From: Rhizobium sp. Root1334
GTDB taxonomy: Bacteria; Pseudomonadota; Alphaproteobacteria; Rhizobiales; Rhizobiaceae
Assembly: GCF_001426665.1 (NCBI RefSeq)
Contig: NZ_LMEY01000001.1
Coordinates: 502,054-566,053 of the forward strand
Direction: 5' to 3'
DNA length: 64,000 bases
How positions within the stretch are numbered: the first letter of the stretch is position 1; the number at the start of each line of letters is the position of its first letter. The notes under the pieces are model-generated. The model was not told where the DNA came from, searched no databases, and was given only the letters and a program-made list of their open reading frames with translations. Positions 37,344 through 46,111 of the stretch are shown piece by piece. The position numbers and the translations under genes are program-made.

Positions 37344-37802
37344 CAGATTTCTTCCTCACCCTCTCCTCGATGGAGAGGGGCGGCACGACGTGCCGGGGTG
37401 GGGTGAAAATGGTTGGCTTCTGCTAGCAAAATTTGACGTTGCTGCACAATGGCAAAAATCGTGTCGAGCACCGCATTGAGGTCCTCAAAGACATCGGAAT
37501 TCCAGAAGCGAAGCACATGATAACCTTCGTTCTCCAGAAAAGCGGTTCTTCTTTCGTCTCGCTGGAGCCCAGCATCAGATGCGTGCTGGCTTCCGTCGAG
37601 CTCAATGATCAAGCCGATCTGATGGCATGCGAAATCAGCAAAAATACGGACCGATGGGGACCTGACGGCGGAAATGGGTTCCTTCGAGCGGAATGCGTTC
37701 GAGATGGCGCCAGAGTTTTATCTCGGCACCCGTCGCGCCATTGCGCAGGCGACGGCTGTTGGCAATTCTGAAGCGATCCAGTTTTGACGGTGGCTTTGTC
37801 AT
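37343..37802 (-). pseudogene. DUF559 endonuclease-like gene broken by one-base frameshift
   Basis: Reading from the ATG at 37802 (GGAGGAGAAG upstream) gives MTKPPSKLDRFRIANSRRLR and then the DUF559 core RRQVPIGPYF, after which the frame stops at TGA. Removing one T from the five-T run (37640-37644 as A on the plus strand) would restore YFADFACHQIGLIIELDGSQ and the rest, including RTAFLENEGYHVLRFWN. DUF559 proteins resemble very-short-patch-repair nucleases. The last 20 residues are encoded by an intergenic repeat. The final stop overlaps the glyS start. Natural mutation, programmed slippage and sequencing error cannot be told apart here. Confidence 0.8.
37351..37406. repeat. Rhizobial palindromic repeat inside the DUF559 3' end
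   Basis: Two adjacent small palindromes, CCCTCTCC...GGAGAGGG and CGGCACGACGTGCCG, bounded by CCTCACC and GGGGTGGGGTGA. This is a common intergenic repeat type in rhizobia, here read through as the C-terminal [19 protein letters not shown] of the DUF559 frame. Confidence 0.65.
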
Positions 37803-37850
37803 GCGCTTCTCCTCCCGCCTAGATTGAAGAGAAGCATGCCGGATGGCAAC

Positions 37851-37988
37851 ACCCTCCCCTTGAGGGGGAGGGTCGGCGCGAAGCGACGGGGTGGGGTGAC
37901 TTGCGGCATATGCAATTGACCGTAGTATTCGCGGTAATCACCCCCACCCGCGACTGCGTCGCGACCTCCCCCCTCAAGGGGGAGGTGA
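37851..37988. repeat. Rhizobial palindromic repeat (two inverted arms)
   Basis: Arms of about 50 bases containing CCTCCCCTTGAGGGGGAGG, a CGGCGCGAAGCG or GCGACTGCGTCGC hairpin, and GGGGTGGGGTGA / TCACCCCCACC, inverted about a 38-base A+T-richer centre. It lies between the DUF2207 stop and the DUF559 start and may end or stabilise the upstream transcript. Confidence 0.72.
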
Positions 37989-37993
37989 AAGGG

Positions 37994-39937
37994 TTACCAT
38001 CCCCCTCCGCCACCGCCGCCGCCGCCGCCGCCCGAAAAGCCGCCGCCGGAGGAAAAGCCGGAGGATGAGGAGCTGGGTGGCGGGGGTAGCGAAGAGGACA
38101 TAGTGCTGGCCATCGAGCCTGCAAATCCGCCCATACGGTCACCGAAGGAGCCGGCGGCGAAATTGTTGCCGGTATACCAGGCCGGCTGGTAGGCGGCAGC
38201 ACCAGCGGCAGCGGCCAGAAGCCAGCGGTCGAAGGTTTCCGACCAGGGTTTTTCGACGCCCAGCGCCACGGCATAGGGCAGAAGCTTTTCGAAATGCTGC
38301 GGCGACATCTCCGGTGCGTCGGCCATGTTCATGCGTTCTTTTTCCGCAAGCGTCAGATATTGCCGCAGGCCATCGATGCCATCCATCATCTTCGAGCCAA
38401 TCGGCGTCGGAGCACCCATCAGATGGAAGAACAGCATGTTGACGAGCACGATGCCGCCGACGCCGATCAAAAGCGGCACCTGATGCGCCTCCAGCGCCAT
38501 ACTGACAAGGACAGCCAGAACGCTGAGCGCGACGGCGATAACGAAGAACGTCAGAAAGGCGGCCGCAATCAGCGAGCCGATGCGGACAAACAGGCTGCCC
38601 TTCTTGTTGAACACCTTGCCGATGGCAAGCGCAAACACCGAGATGACGATCGAAGCGAAAACCGGCACGATGACCAGCGCGACGGTCGCGCCGTCGGCAA
38701 CGCCTGCGATGCAAATGGCCAGCAGAAACAGCATCGAGATCGCGATGCCGCCAACCACATAGGCGGTGTTGGCATGATAGTATTTGTTGCGATGTTCCTT
38801 TTCCATGGCCGTGCGGAAATCGGCTCCGGCCTTCTGTACCGCCGGGCCATTCGTCCTGTCGATCGTCAATTCACCGCCATTGCGCTGCACCGCCGCCAGC
38901 ACCGTGGCCTCGCCGGTCGGCAAGGACGGCGGCTTTGGCTTGTCGGTGCGGGTGATCACCAGCGAATTCTTGAAATCCTTCAGGACGACATAGCCGCCGA
39001 CGGCGAGATTGAGCGCAGCAGCGGATAGCGCCGTCCAGCCCTGGCCGGAAAACCCCTTGTTGTCGATATAGTTGACCAGCGCCGGGGAGATCCCGTCCGG
39101 CGCGTCCCAGCGCGGCACGATGACACCACGAGCCGGATCGCGGCCGACCTTCAGCCACATGCGCGAATAGTAAAGCGCGGCGACGACGAAGCCGGTCATG
39201 GCGAGGATCGGCGGCAGATGATCGAAAAACCACCAGGTCCTTTGCTGCGATATCGATGGCGGATCGATGCTGCCCTTCGGCATCTTGACGGCGATGGTCA
39301 GCCCTTCATTGGCCTCGAGCCGGCGCGTCGTGGTGAAGACCAGCCGGTCGCCATCTTCAAGTGAGCGGGCATTCTTGCCGGTCGCCCCCTGGCCACCGGT
39401 GAAGACATTGAGCGCTTCGGCCTTCACGCCTGAAGGCAAGGCAACCGTGGCGGAGGCCTCCTCGATCGGAAGCGCCCATTGGTTGCCTGTCACATTCCAG
39501 TAGAGCTCATCATGATCGGGAAAGAACCGGATCTGGCGGGCAGTCTCATAGGTGAACTGGAATGTATGTTGACCATCGGCCAGAAACACGTCCTTGTCGC
39601 CGGTATAGATGCGGATACCGCCGCTGATGTTTTCGGTACGGTATGGTTCTGCGGCACCGTCCCGCTCGACGGAAACCAGCTTGAAATCGACCCGGACAGC
39701 ACGGCCGCCTGCGTCGGTCACGGTCAGCGGAAAATCGCGGTAGATGCCACGCTTGATGCGGTCTCCCTCGACATTGGCAGTGATCGTCTCGGTGACGCTC
39801 AGCACGCCGCTTTTGGCAACATCGATCTCGGAGCGGTAGGCGGTAAACACCTCTTCGGCCCGCGCAACCCCACCCGTGACGAGCAGGAGGGTGAGGAAGA
39901 GAGAGAGCCATCCCAGCGCCGCAAACACACGTTTCAT
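37994..39937 (-). CDS. DUF2207 membrane protein
   Basis: About 647 residues. Signal peptide ([20 protein letters not shown]), a large extracytoplasmic N-terminal domain ([33 protein letters not shown]), one membrane segment near 240, a middle cytoplasmic region, three or four closely spaced membrane helices, and a Ser/Pro then Gly-rich tail ending in a run of Gly and a Trp. This is the usual DUF2207 layout, often found beside LemA; here aroA lies between the two. GAGGAGGG precedes the ATG at 39937. Function unknown. Confidence 0.88.
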   Translation of the reverse strand: MKRVFAALGWLSLFLTLLLVTGGVARAEEVFTAYRSEIDVAKSGVLSVTETITANVEGDRIKRGIYRDFPLTVTDAGGRAVRVDFKLVSVERDGAAEPYRTENISGGIRIYTGDKDVFLADGQHTFQFTYETARQIRFFPDHDELYWNVTGNQWALPIEEASATVALPSGVKAEALNVFTGGQGATGKNARSLEDGDRLVFTTTRRLEANEGLTIAVKMPKGSIDPPSISQQRTWWFFDHLPPILAMTGFVVAALYYSRMWLKVGRDPARGVIVPRWDAPDGISPALVNYIDNKGFSGQGWTALSAAALNLAVGGYVVLKDFKNSLVITRTDKPKPPSLPTGEATVLAAVQRNGGELTIDRTNGPAVQKAGADFRTAMEKEHRNKYYHANTAYVVGGIAISMLFLLAICIAGVADGATVALVIVPVFASIVISVFALAIGKVFNKKGSLFVRIGSLIAAAFLTFFVIAVALSVLAVLVSMALEAHQVPLLIGVGGIVLVNMLFFHLMGAPTPIGSKMMDGIDGLRQYLTLAEKERMNMADAPEMSPQHFEKLLPYAVALGVEKPWSETFDRWLLAAAAGAAAYQPAWYTGNNFAAGSFGDRMGGFAGSMASTMSSSLPPPPSSSSSGFSSGGGFSGGGGGGGGGGGW

Positions 39938-39980
39938 GCGATCGATCCCTCCTCGGCGCTGCGCCGTATGTTCCGTCCGG

Positions 39981-41249
39981 TTAAGGCCGGTCGCCCTCAA
40001 GACCGACGCCGAGCGAGGCAAGCTCGTCCCAATAGCGCGGATAGGTTTTTGCAACACAGCCGGGGTCGAGAATGGTTATGCCGTTGATCTTCAACCCCGC
40101 CAGCGCAAAGCTCATGGCGATGCGGTGATCGGCGAATGTGTCGATGTCGGCAGGCAGTGTCTGGCCGACCAGCGCCGGATCCGACGCAACCAGCAGATCG
40201 TCGCCCTCCTCGATGCCGAGACCGGGGCGAATATTGGTGAGGCCGGTGGACAGCGCACGGATGCGGTCGCATTCCTTGACGCGCAGGTTCTCTATGCCGA
40301 CGAACCGCACCGGCGTCTCGTTGAAGGCCGCAAGCACGGCAAGCGTCGGGATCGCATCCTGCATCTGCGAGCCATCGATGACGGCCGGCATATGCGGGAA
40401 CGTAGCGATTACCTCATAGGCCTTCGCATCCGGCTGCGAGAACGATGTTGCCGCGACGCCGAGATCGATCCGGCCGCCGGTCAGCACTTCCGCCGCCCAG
40501 AGATAGGTCGCAGCGGATGCATCCGGCTCGATCAGATAGTCGATGGCGTGATAACCGGTCGGGGCCACTTGCCAGATCGACGGGCTGATTTGCGTCACCT
40601 GCGCACCGAAAGCCTTCATGGCGGCAACTGTCAGATCGATATAGCCGCGCGCACCGATCTCTTCGCCGGCCAGCTCGATATTGATAGGGTGGGACGAGCC
40701 GGCAGCCGCCATCAGCAGGGCCGATACATACTGGCTGGAAAGGCCAGCATCGATGGTGACGTGGTCCCTGGCAAAATCGCCAGTCCCGGAGACGGTGACC
40801 GGCGGACAACCGGTTTCGGCTTCCACCGTGACGCCGAGCGAGCGCAGCGCAGTCACAAGCGGCGCGATCGGCCGCTTGCGCATATGCTGGTCGCCATCGA
40901 CGATCACCATGCCATCGACGAGAGCCGCAGCCGCGGTCAGAAAGCGGGTCGCAGTCCCGGCATTGCCGAGGAAAAGCGGCTTTTCGGGTGGCAGGAGTTT
41001 GCCGGATCCGGTGACGATGAACGTGGTATCGTCCGGCTCGGAAATCTCCACGCCCATGGCGCGCAGGGCGTCGGCCATATAGCGGGTATCATCGCTTTTC
41101 AGCGCGCCCGTCAGGCGGCTGGTGCCTTTGGCAAGACCCGCCAGCAGCAGCGCCCGGTTGGTGATCGACTTCGAGCCGGGCGGACTGACGCGCCCTTCAA
41201 GCGGATGGCCGGGCGGAAGAATGGTCAGTTTCTGGTCTGCGGCGTTCAT
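39981..41249 (-). CDS. aroA: 3-phosphoshikimate 1-carboxyvinyltransferase (EPSP synthase), variant
   Basis: Sixth shikimate step: joins PEP to shikimate 3-phosphate. 422 residues. Active-site landmarks: [57 protein letters not shown] and [13 protein letters not shown]. The PEP-loop reads [12 protein letters not shown], where class I enzymes have GTAMRPL, so the Met and Pro of that loop are Thr and Phe. It does not look like the class II CP4-type enzyme usual in rhizobia, and may be a second paralogue. It starts 100 bases after LemA's end, and its own end is 44 bases before DUF2207. Confidence 0.9.
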   Translation of the reverse strand: MNAADQKLTILPPGHPLEGRVSPPGSKSITNRALLLAGLAKGTSRLTGALKSDDTRYMADALRAMGVEISEPDDTTFIVTGSGKLLPPEKPLFLGNAGTATRFLTAAAALVDGMVIVDGDQHMRKRPIAPLVTALRSLGVTVEAETGCPPVTVSGTGDFARDHVTIDAGLSSQYVSALLMAAAGSSHPINIELAGEEIGARGYIDLTVAAMKAFGAQVTQISPSIWQVAPTGYHAIDYLIEPDASAATYLWAAEVLTGGRIDLGVAATSFSQPDAKAYEVIATFPHMPAVIDGSQMQDAIPTLAVLAAFNETPVRFVGIENLRVKECDRIRALSTGLTNIRPGLGIEEGDDLLVASDPALVGQTLPADIDTFADHRIAMSFALAGLKINGITILDPGCVAKTYPRYWDELASLGVGLEGDRP

Positions 41250-41348
41250 GCTCTTGTCTCTTCATGCCTTCAGCACCGCCTGTCCACGGCCGTGCACACT
41301 TGTCGATAGTGGATAGCCGTCTACGACGGAATGGCTTTTCCGGCTAGA

Positions 41349-41897
41349 TTAAAACTTCACCACCGGCACGGCGCGATCAGTCTCGTTGGTGATCTCGAAG
41401 AAGGCCGCCTTGGTAAAACCGAAGGGGCCGGCGATGAAATTCGACGGGAAACTCTCGACCTTGACGTTCAAGTCGCGGGCCGCACCATTGTAGTAGCGGC
41501 GGGCCATCTGCACTTCCCCCTCGATGCTTTCCAGCGATTGCTGCAACTCGGAAAAGTTCTGGTTGGCCTTGAGGTCTGGATAGGCTTCCGCCAGCGCGAA
41601 CAGCTTGCCGAGCGCCTGACTCAGCATGCCTTCGGTTGCAGCGCGTCCGGCAACATCGCCTGCCGGCAGCGCCTGCGCCTTGTTTCGAAGGGCGATAACC
41701 TCTTCCAGCGTGCCTTTTTCGTGGGCGGCATAGCCTTTGACGGTCTCGATCAGATTGGGGATCAGGTCTGCCCGCCGCTTCAACTGCACGTCGATGCCGG
41801 ACCATGCCTCCTCCTTCACCTGCCGCGCCTTGACCAGGCCGTTATAGATGAAAATCAGGTACAGGATCACCACCGCACCAATGGCCAGACCAATCAT
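41349..41897 (-). CDS. lemA: LemA family protein
   Basis: 182 residues. An N-terminal membrane helix (IGLAIGAVVILYLIFIYNGLV) is followed by the LemA helical bundle: KEEAWSGIDVQLKRRADLIPNLIETVKGYAAHE and ARRYYNGAARDLN and FPSNFIAGPFGF are strongly conserved family stretches. LemA proteins have no established reaction; they occur with DUF2207/TPM proteins. First gene of a likely lemA-aroA-DUF2207 transcript. Confidence 0.93.
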   Translation of the reverse strand: MIGLAIGAVVILYLIFIYNGLVKARQVKEEAWSGIDVQLKRRADLIPNLIETVKGYAAHEKGTLEEVIALRNKAQALPAGDVAGRAATEGMLSQALGKLFALAEAYPDLKANQNFSELQQSLESIEGEVQMARRYYNGAARDLNVKVESFPSNFIAGPFGFTKAAFFEITNETDRAVPVVKF

Positions 41898-42099
41898 CAG
41901 TTTTCCCTCCGCCGCTTGATTTTGCCGCAGCTTAGGGATCGAACGCCGCCGTTGAAAGACAAATTTCAGCCACCCGCTTCACCCTGCCGGTTTTCCCGTT
42001 CCGGCTGCACCAGCCTGTTCCTGGGGGAACCGCGCAATGGCTGCGCCTGATCGATAGTGGGGCATCAAATCAACGCTGAACCCGAAAAGTACCGGCCCC

Positions 42100-42297
42100 A
42101 TGAAAACGCTCGCAGCCCTCATCAACGTCATCGCCTTTTCGGCTTTGTTTTTTGCCTATGCGAGCGTAGGCACCGTCGAGAAACCTGCCGGTGTTCGCCG
42201 TGCCTTGCAGACCTATGCCGGCCAGCTTTCAACCGGCGCGTTTCCAACCGCCAAGCCGATCTGGCAGATTGGCGCTGAGGCGGGCGACTTGATTTAA
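42100..42297 (+). CDS. Small exported protein, 65 aa, unknown
   Basis: A hydrophobic N terminus (LAALINVIAFSALFFAYASVG) looks like a signal or anchor, followed by a short polar tail (RRALQTYAGQLSTGAFPTA). No family recognised. The ribosome binding site is poor, but the hydrophobic-then-polar layout and position between two convergent or divergent neighbours support a real gene. Confidence 0.5.
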   Translation: MKTLAALINVIAFSALFFAYASVGTVEKPAGVRRALQTYAGQLSTGAFPTAKPIWQIGAEAGDLI

Positions 42298-42348
42298 GCC
42301 GCGGCACCATTCCTGACACGGCACTGGATGAACTCTCCTCGCCAGCCG

Positions 42349-42687
42349 TCAGATATCCAGATTGTGATAGAGCCCCATGTCGGTCTTGATGTTGAGTGCA
42401 GTCATTATCTGCTGACGATCGATGCCGGTCTCCCGGTCATACGCAGCCACGCCGGAGACCACAGAATCGATCACAGCAGGCCCGGTAAAGGCGATGATCG
42501 CGACGAAATTGAACACGCCCGGTCCGGAGTGCTGCTCCAGAATCTGATCCGTCACCACGCCTTCCTGCCGCCGCAAGACCGCATGCGTCTTTGCCATCAG
42601 TTCAAGGAAGGCATCACGGTTTTCTGCCGGAACCGAAAATTTGTTAATGCGATAAAGCGCCTTGCCGCTTGCGTGGTGAATATCCAT
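42349..42687 (-). CDS. ABM-domain protein (antibiotic biosynthesis monooxygenase-like)
   Basis: About 112 residues, ferredoxin-like fold of the ABM superfamily, which includes quinol monooxygenases and haem-degrading enzymes. Seen: INKFSVPAENRDAFLELMAKTHAVLRRQEGVV and FNFVAIIAFTG. No haem- or substrate-specific residue can be assigned, so a stress-related oxygenase role is only a guess. The ATG at 42687 is preferred since GAGAG lies at normal spacing; the ATG two codons upstream is too close. Confidence 0.75.
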   Translation of the reverse strand: MDIHHASGKALYRINKFSVPAENRDAFLELMAKTHAVLRRQEGVVTDQILEQHSGPGVFNFVAIIAFTGPAVIDSVVSGVAAYDRETGIDRQQIMTALNIKTDMGLYHNLDI

Positions 42688-42834
42688 CTGCATCTCTCTT
42701 CAATAGAGGACGCCCAGCGCGACCCCGCAGATGCAGTTCTAGGACCTCAAGTAAAGTTCAGGTCAAGAGCACTTTGCGATTTTGCAAAATGAGGATATCC
42801 GCTCATCGGCGCCTCAAACCTCGAAGGTTACCTT

Positions 42835-43824
42835 TCAAGACCGGCCTAATCTAGCCCATTCGACCGTATCTTCCGCCGAAGGGACCGTCTCCAGGATCTG
42901 CCCGAAACAGACAACCGCCACCCGTTGTTCGCTGGTCTTGGCGATATACATATACTCGTCGGCCCGGCGCACAAAGGATGCGACTGTATCGTCCGGTTGC
43001 AGGAACGTGACGCCGACGGCCGCGCCGGTATAGGTCACCTTGCCCTCTATCGCGATCGGTTTGAAAACCCGCTCCATGGCATCCTGGACATTCTGCTGAA
43101 CATCGGCCGCCAGCTTCAGGTCAATATCGAGCAGCACCACGAATTCGTCGCCGCCAATTCTGGCGATGAAATCCGTGGCGCGAAAGCTTTCACGAAGGCG
43201 GCTGGCGATGGTTCTCAAAACCTCATCGCCGGCGGCATGTCCCAGCTTGTCATTGACCGTCTTGAAGCCGTTAAGGTCGATGAAGGCCAGCGCGAGCTTA
43301 CGGTCATTCTGCATGCTGCGTTCGACGGCATCAACGACCACTTCATCGAAACAGGCCCGGTTCGGAAGGCCGGACAGGGCGTCGGTGCGCGCCGATGCGC
43401 GCAAAGCGTTCTCGATTTCCCGCTGCTGCCGGACACGCGCCGAGACGTCGACGATAACTTCGACATCAAAGGAAACGCCATCGACCCAGGTTCTCTGCGC
43501 CGAAATCAGTGTCGGGATGATCGTACCGTCGGCGTAGACGAGATCGACTTCCTCCAGTTCATAGGAGCCCACTTCTGCAAGCAGACGGTGGCGGCGATCA
43601 CGCGCCGGATTATCGATCGCGGCGCCATCCGATGTCAGTTTTTTGCCGCGGATGTTTTCCCATTTCAGGCCCGTCAGCTTCAGATAGGCATCGTTGACCT
43701 TGGCATAGCTCGAGGTCTTGGTATCACTGGTGGTAATCGCCATCGCAATCGGCGCGAACTCGAACATTCGCATCAACATCGAAGCCAACACTTCCGGGGG
43801 CAGAATATCCTCGTCGTCCATCAT
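42835..43824 (-). CDS. PAS-GGDEF diguanylate cyclase
   Basis: About 329 residues: PAS sensor at roughly 20-130 (FEFAPIAMAITTSD, YLKLTGLKWENIRGKKL), a linker, then GGDEF domain with TDALSGLPNRACFDEVV and an intact RIGGDEFVVLLD. It should make c-di-GMP. The inhibitory RxxD site five residues upstream of GGDEF reads SFRATDFIARIGGDEF, which contains RATD, so product inhibition is likely. No membrane segment. Two ATG codons lie in tandem at the start. Confidence 0.93.
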   Translation of the reverse strand: MMDDEDILPPEVLASMLMRMFEFAPIAMAITTSDTKTSSYAKVNDAYLKLTGLKWENIRGKKLTSDGAAIDNPARDRRHRLLAEVGSYELEEVDLVYADGTIIPTLISAQRTWVDGVSFDVEVIVDVSARVRQQREIENALRASARTDALSGLPNRACFDEVVVDAVERSMQNDRKLALAFIDLNGFKTVNDKLGHAAGDEVLRTIASRLRESFRATDFIARIGGDEFVVLLDIDLKLAADVQQNVQDAMERVFKPIAIEGKVTYTGAAVGVTFLQPDDTVASFVRRADEYMYIAKTSEQRVAVVCFGQILETVPSAEDTVEWARLGRS

Positions 43825-44121
43825 GCGTCCTGAACTTAGTCACTTGGACAAAGCCTAGAACAAACTCCTTAAACGCTTACTGAACAACCAAGCGGGATCA
43901 AGCAATTGATTTTACGCCTTGAAGGAGAGGCATATGACACTTCACTCAAAAGCTGCAATTTCGCGGCAGATCACTGCGTTCAGACGGCACGCCGGTCATA
44001 CGCCAGCCATACGGCATCTGATGACGAGACCGGGCGTGCTAGTCCGGAACTGACAGCAGAGTGGCCCGGCGGCCGATCACGGCCGTTTCATACAACGGAT
44101 CGGGTCCGCCCGCTGCTGGGT
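43825..44121. other. Intergenic region
   Basis: About 300 bases between the glyQ end and the PAS-GGDEF start, likely holding the promoter of the latter. GC-rich inverted stretches occur near 44060-44120, but no clear terminator with T-run and no gene were seen. Confidence 0.35.
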
Positions 44122-45084
44122 TTAGGCGGCGTCTTTCGCCAGATTGATGCCACCGGCATCGGTCAGCAGGAAGGCTTCGCCACAGGCTGTCGCCAGCGTG
44201 CGCACGCGCAGAATGTAGCTCTGGCGCTCGGTCACGGAAATCACGCCGCGCGCATCGAGCAGGTTGAAGACATGGCTGGCCTTGATGCACTGGTCATAGG
44301 CCGGAAAGACGCATTTGTGCAGGACCGCATTGGCGCTGGTATCAGGCGCACCGGCGGCCAGAAGCGCCATGCATTCCTTTTCGGCATCGACGAAATGCTG
44401 CTGCAGCATGGCCGTATTGGCAAATTCGAAATTGTGCCGCGAATATTCCTGCTCGGCCTGCAGGAAGACATCGCCATAGCTGATCTTCTCGTCACCTTCG
44501 CGGCCGTTGAAGTTCAGGTCATAGACGTTATCGACGCCCTGGACATACATGGCGAGGCGCTCGAGGCCGTAAGTCAACTCGCCGGAGACAGGCGAGCACT
44601 CAATGCCGCAGACCTGCTGGAAATAGGTGAACTGCGAGACTTCCATGCCGTCACACCAGCATTCCCAGCCAAGACCCCAGGCGCCCAGCGTCGGGCTTGC
44701 CCAGTCGTCCTCGACAAAGCGGATATCATGCAGCAGCGGATCGAGACCGATGGCGGCGAGCGAACCGAGATAGAGTTCCTGCAGGTTCGGCGGATTGGGC
44801 TTCAGGATGACCTGATACTGATAATAGTGCTGCAGCCGGTTGGGGTTTTCGCCATAGCGGCCATCGGACGGCCGGCGCGACGGCTGTACATAGGCAGCCC
44901 GCCACGGCTTGGGACCAAGCGCGCGCAATGTCGTTGCCGGATGAAAGGTGCCGGCGCCGACCTCCATATCATAAGGCTGCAGAACCGCGCATCCCTTGTC
45001 CGCCCAGTAAGCGTGCAGCGTCAGGATCAGCGCCTGAAAGGAGCGCTGGGGGTTCATATGGTCCGGGAGAGCGGCGGCGGTCAT
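44122..45084 (-). CDS. glyQ: Glycyl-tRNA synthetase alpha subunit
   Basis: About 320 residues, catalytic alpha chain charging tRNA-Gly. Landmarks: [75 protein letters not shown] and [19 protein letters not shown]. The ATG at 45084 is chosen by comparison with other rhizobial GlyQ; no candidate start has a good ribosome binding site. Not adjacent to glyS, which lies about 6.8 kb downstream on the same strand. Confidence 0.95.
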   Translation of the reverse strand: MTAAALPDHMNPQRSFQALILTLHAYWADKGCAVLQPYDMEVGAGTFHPATTLRALGPKPWRAAYVQPSRRPSDGRYGENPNRLQHYYQYQVILKPNPPNLQELYLGSLAAIGLDPLLHDIRFVEDDWASPTLGAWGLGWECWCDGMEVSQFTYFQQVCGIECSPVSGELTYGLERLAMYVQGVDNVYDLNFNGREGDEKISYGDVFLQAEQEYSRHNFEFANTAMLQQHFVDAEKECMALLAAGAPDTSANAVLHKCVFPAYDQCIKASHVFNLLDARGVISVTERQSYILRVRTLATACGEAFLLTDAGGINLAKDAA

Positions 45085-45187
45085 GGCATCAGTCCAGATT
45101 GAAGATATCTGGCTGTCTGGTGCCATGATGGGCGAAGAGGGTCAAGGGCAGAAGACCCCGGTGGCGTAAGGATTACCTTTGCAAAAA

Positions 45188-45598
45188 TTATCCGCTCATA
45201 CCCGTGAAAGGGTTGAGGATCGTCATCCGTCCGTCAACAATCAGCTCATGCTGCATATCTTCGGAAAAAACGTGCTTCGAACCCGCCAGAAGGGCAGCGG
45301 CAATCATTAAAGCATCGTAGAAAGAAAAATTGAACCGCTCGACCAAATTGAGCGCCTGTAAATTACATTCGCGATCAATAGGTTGGATGGCAACGGCAAG
45401 TCCGCTTACGTCCTCTATGGCGCTTCGCACTTCCGGCCAACTCATCCTGAGTTTGCGAGGAGCGACATTGGCAAACTCATTGAGAGCCTGAACGCTCAAA
45501 ATAAAAGGTTCAGAAAGAAGTTTCTGCGCCTTGGCAGCCCGGGCATCGTTGGTGAAAGCATAGAAGAGAATGTTGGTATCAAGCAGGGGCGCAGTCAC
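45188..45598 (-). CDS. vapC: PIN-domain toxin (VapC family)
   Basis: 136-residue PIN-fold RNase toxin. Acidic active-site residues are present: D in LLDTNILFYAF, E in LNEFANV, D in SFYDALMIAAALLAG and D in SEDMQHEL. It begins at a GTG that overlaps the antitoxin stop by four bases (GTGA), the usual coupling in toxin-antitoxin operons. The RNA target is unknown. Confidence 0.88.
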   Translation of the reverse strand: MTAPLLDTNILFYAFTNDARAAKAQKLLSEPFILSVQALNEFANVAPRKLRMSWPEVRSAIEDVSGLAVAIQPIDRECNLQALNLVERFNFSFYDALMIAAALLAGSKHVFSEDMQHELIVDGRMTILNPFTGMSG

Positions 45599-45825
45599 CG
45601 CGCATTTGCCTCGTCGCGGTCGAATTTCCAATCAGCAGGCAAAGGCCTCGCAAACGCCTTGATACGCTCAAGCGCGTCCTCACGTGCGGTATTGCGCTCC
45701 AGCTCGAAGGTACGTTCGCCGGCGATGCGCACGGCCACCTCGTCGCCCTCCTTCAGCTGCAAAACCTCCACAACCGAGGAAGGAATGCGAATTGCCAGAC
45801 TGTTACCCCATTTAGAGACCTGCAT
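45595..45825 (-). CDS. vapB: AbrB/MazE-type antitoxin (VapB)
   Basis: 76-residue DNA-binding antitoxin. The N-terminal swapped-hairpin fold is clear in VSKWGNSLAIRIPSSVVEVLQLKEGDEVAV; the C-terminal part (ARPLPADWKFDRDEANA) would wrap the toxin. The ATG at 45825 has GGAG six bases upstream; the ATG at 45837 does not. The A+T-rich region just upstream (ATGATATACATTAT) contains dyad character and is a plausible autoregulatory operator. Confidence 0.86.
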   Translation of the reverse strand: MQVSKWGNSLAIRIPSSVVEVLQLKEGDEVAVRIAGERTFELERNTAREDALERIKAFARPLPADWKFDRDEANAR

Positions 45826-45895
45826 CGCCGACTCCATGATCTACGGAAAATAATGTATATCATAGACAGGATGAACGCTCAATAAATTGAAGCCA

Positions 45896-46084
45896 TCACT
45901 CCGGTTTCTTCAGCCGGTATTCGCCTGTTACCGGATCCTTGACCAGCGTGCCTTGCGTGCCGGTTTCCTCGCGGCGGCGGGCTTCCTGCTGGCGGCGGCT
46001 CAGCTTTTCCGCGTCGGCCACGAATTTGCGGTAGCCGAACCAGGCGATGGCTGCAAACAGCAGCAGTAAAATCAATTGCGGCAT
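45896..46084 (-). CDS. Small membrane protein, 62 aa
   Basis: One N-terminal membrane helix (QLILLLLFAAIAWFGYRKF) followed by a charged helical region rich in Arg, Glu and Gln and a short VKDPVTGEYRLKK end. GGGGGAG lies upstream at good spacing. It starts 28 bases after the S49 peptidase stop on the same strand and is likely cotranscribed. No function known. Confidence 0.72.
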   Translation of the reverse strand: MPQLILLLLFAAIAWFGYRKFVADAEKLSRRQQEARRREETGTQGTLVKDPVTGEYRLKKPE

Positions 46085-46111
46085 GCGCTCTCCCCCGTTT
46101 CCGCTAGATTA

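Noticed and set aside
37433-37771. 112-codon plus-strand frame
   Set aside because: Antisense to the frameshifted DUF559 gene, whose minus-strand halves carry the family motif.
39876-41309. 477-codon plus-strand frame
   Set aside because: Antisense shadow of aroA; the minus-strand protein has all EPSP synthase motifs.
43906-45102. 398-codon plus-strand frame
   Set aside because: Antisense shadow of glyQ.
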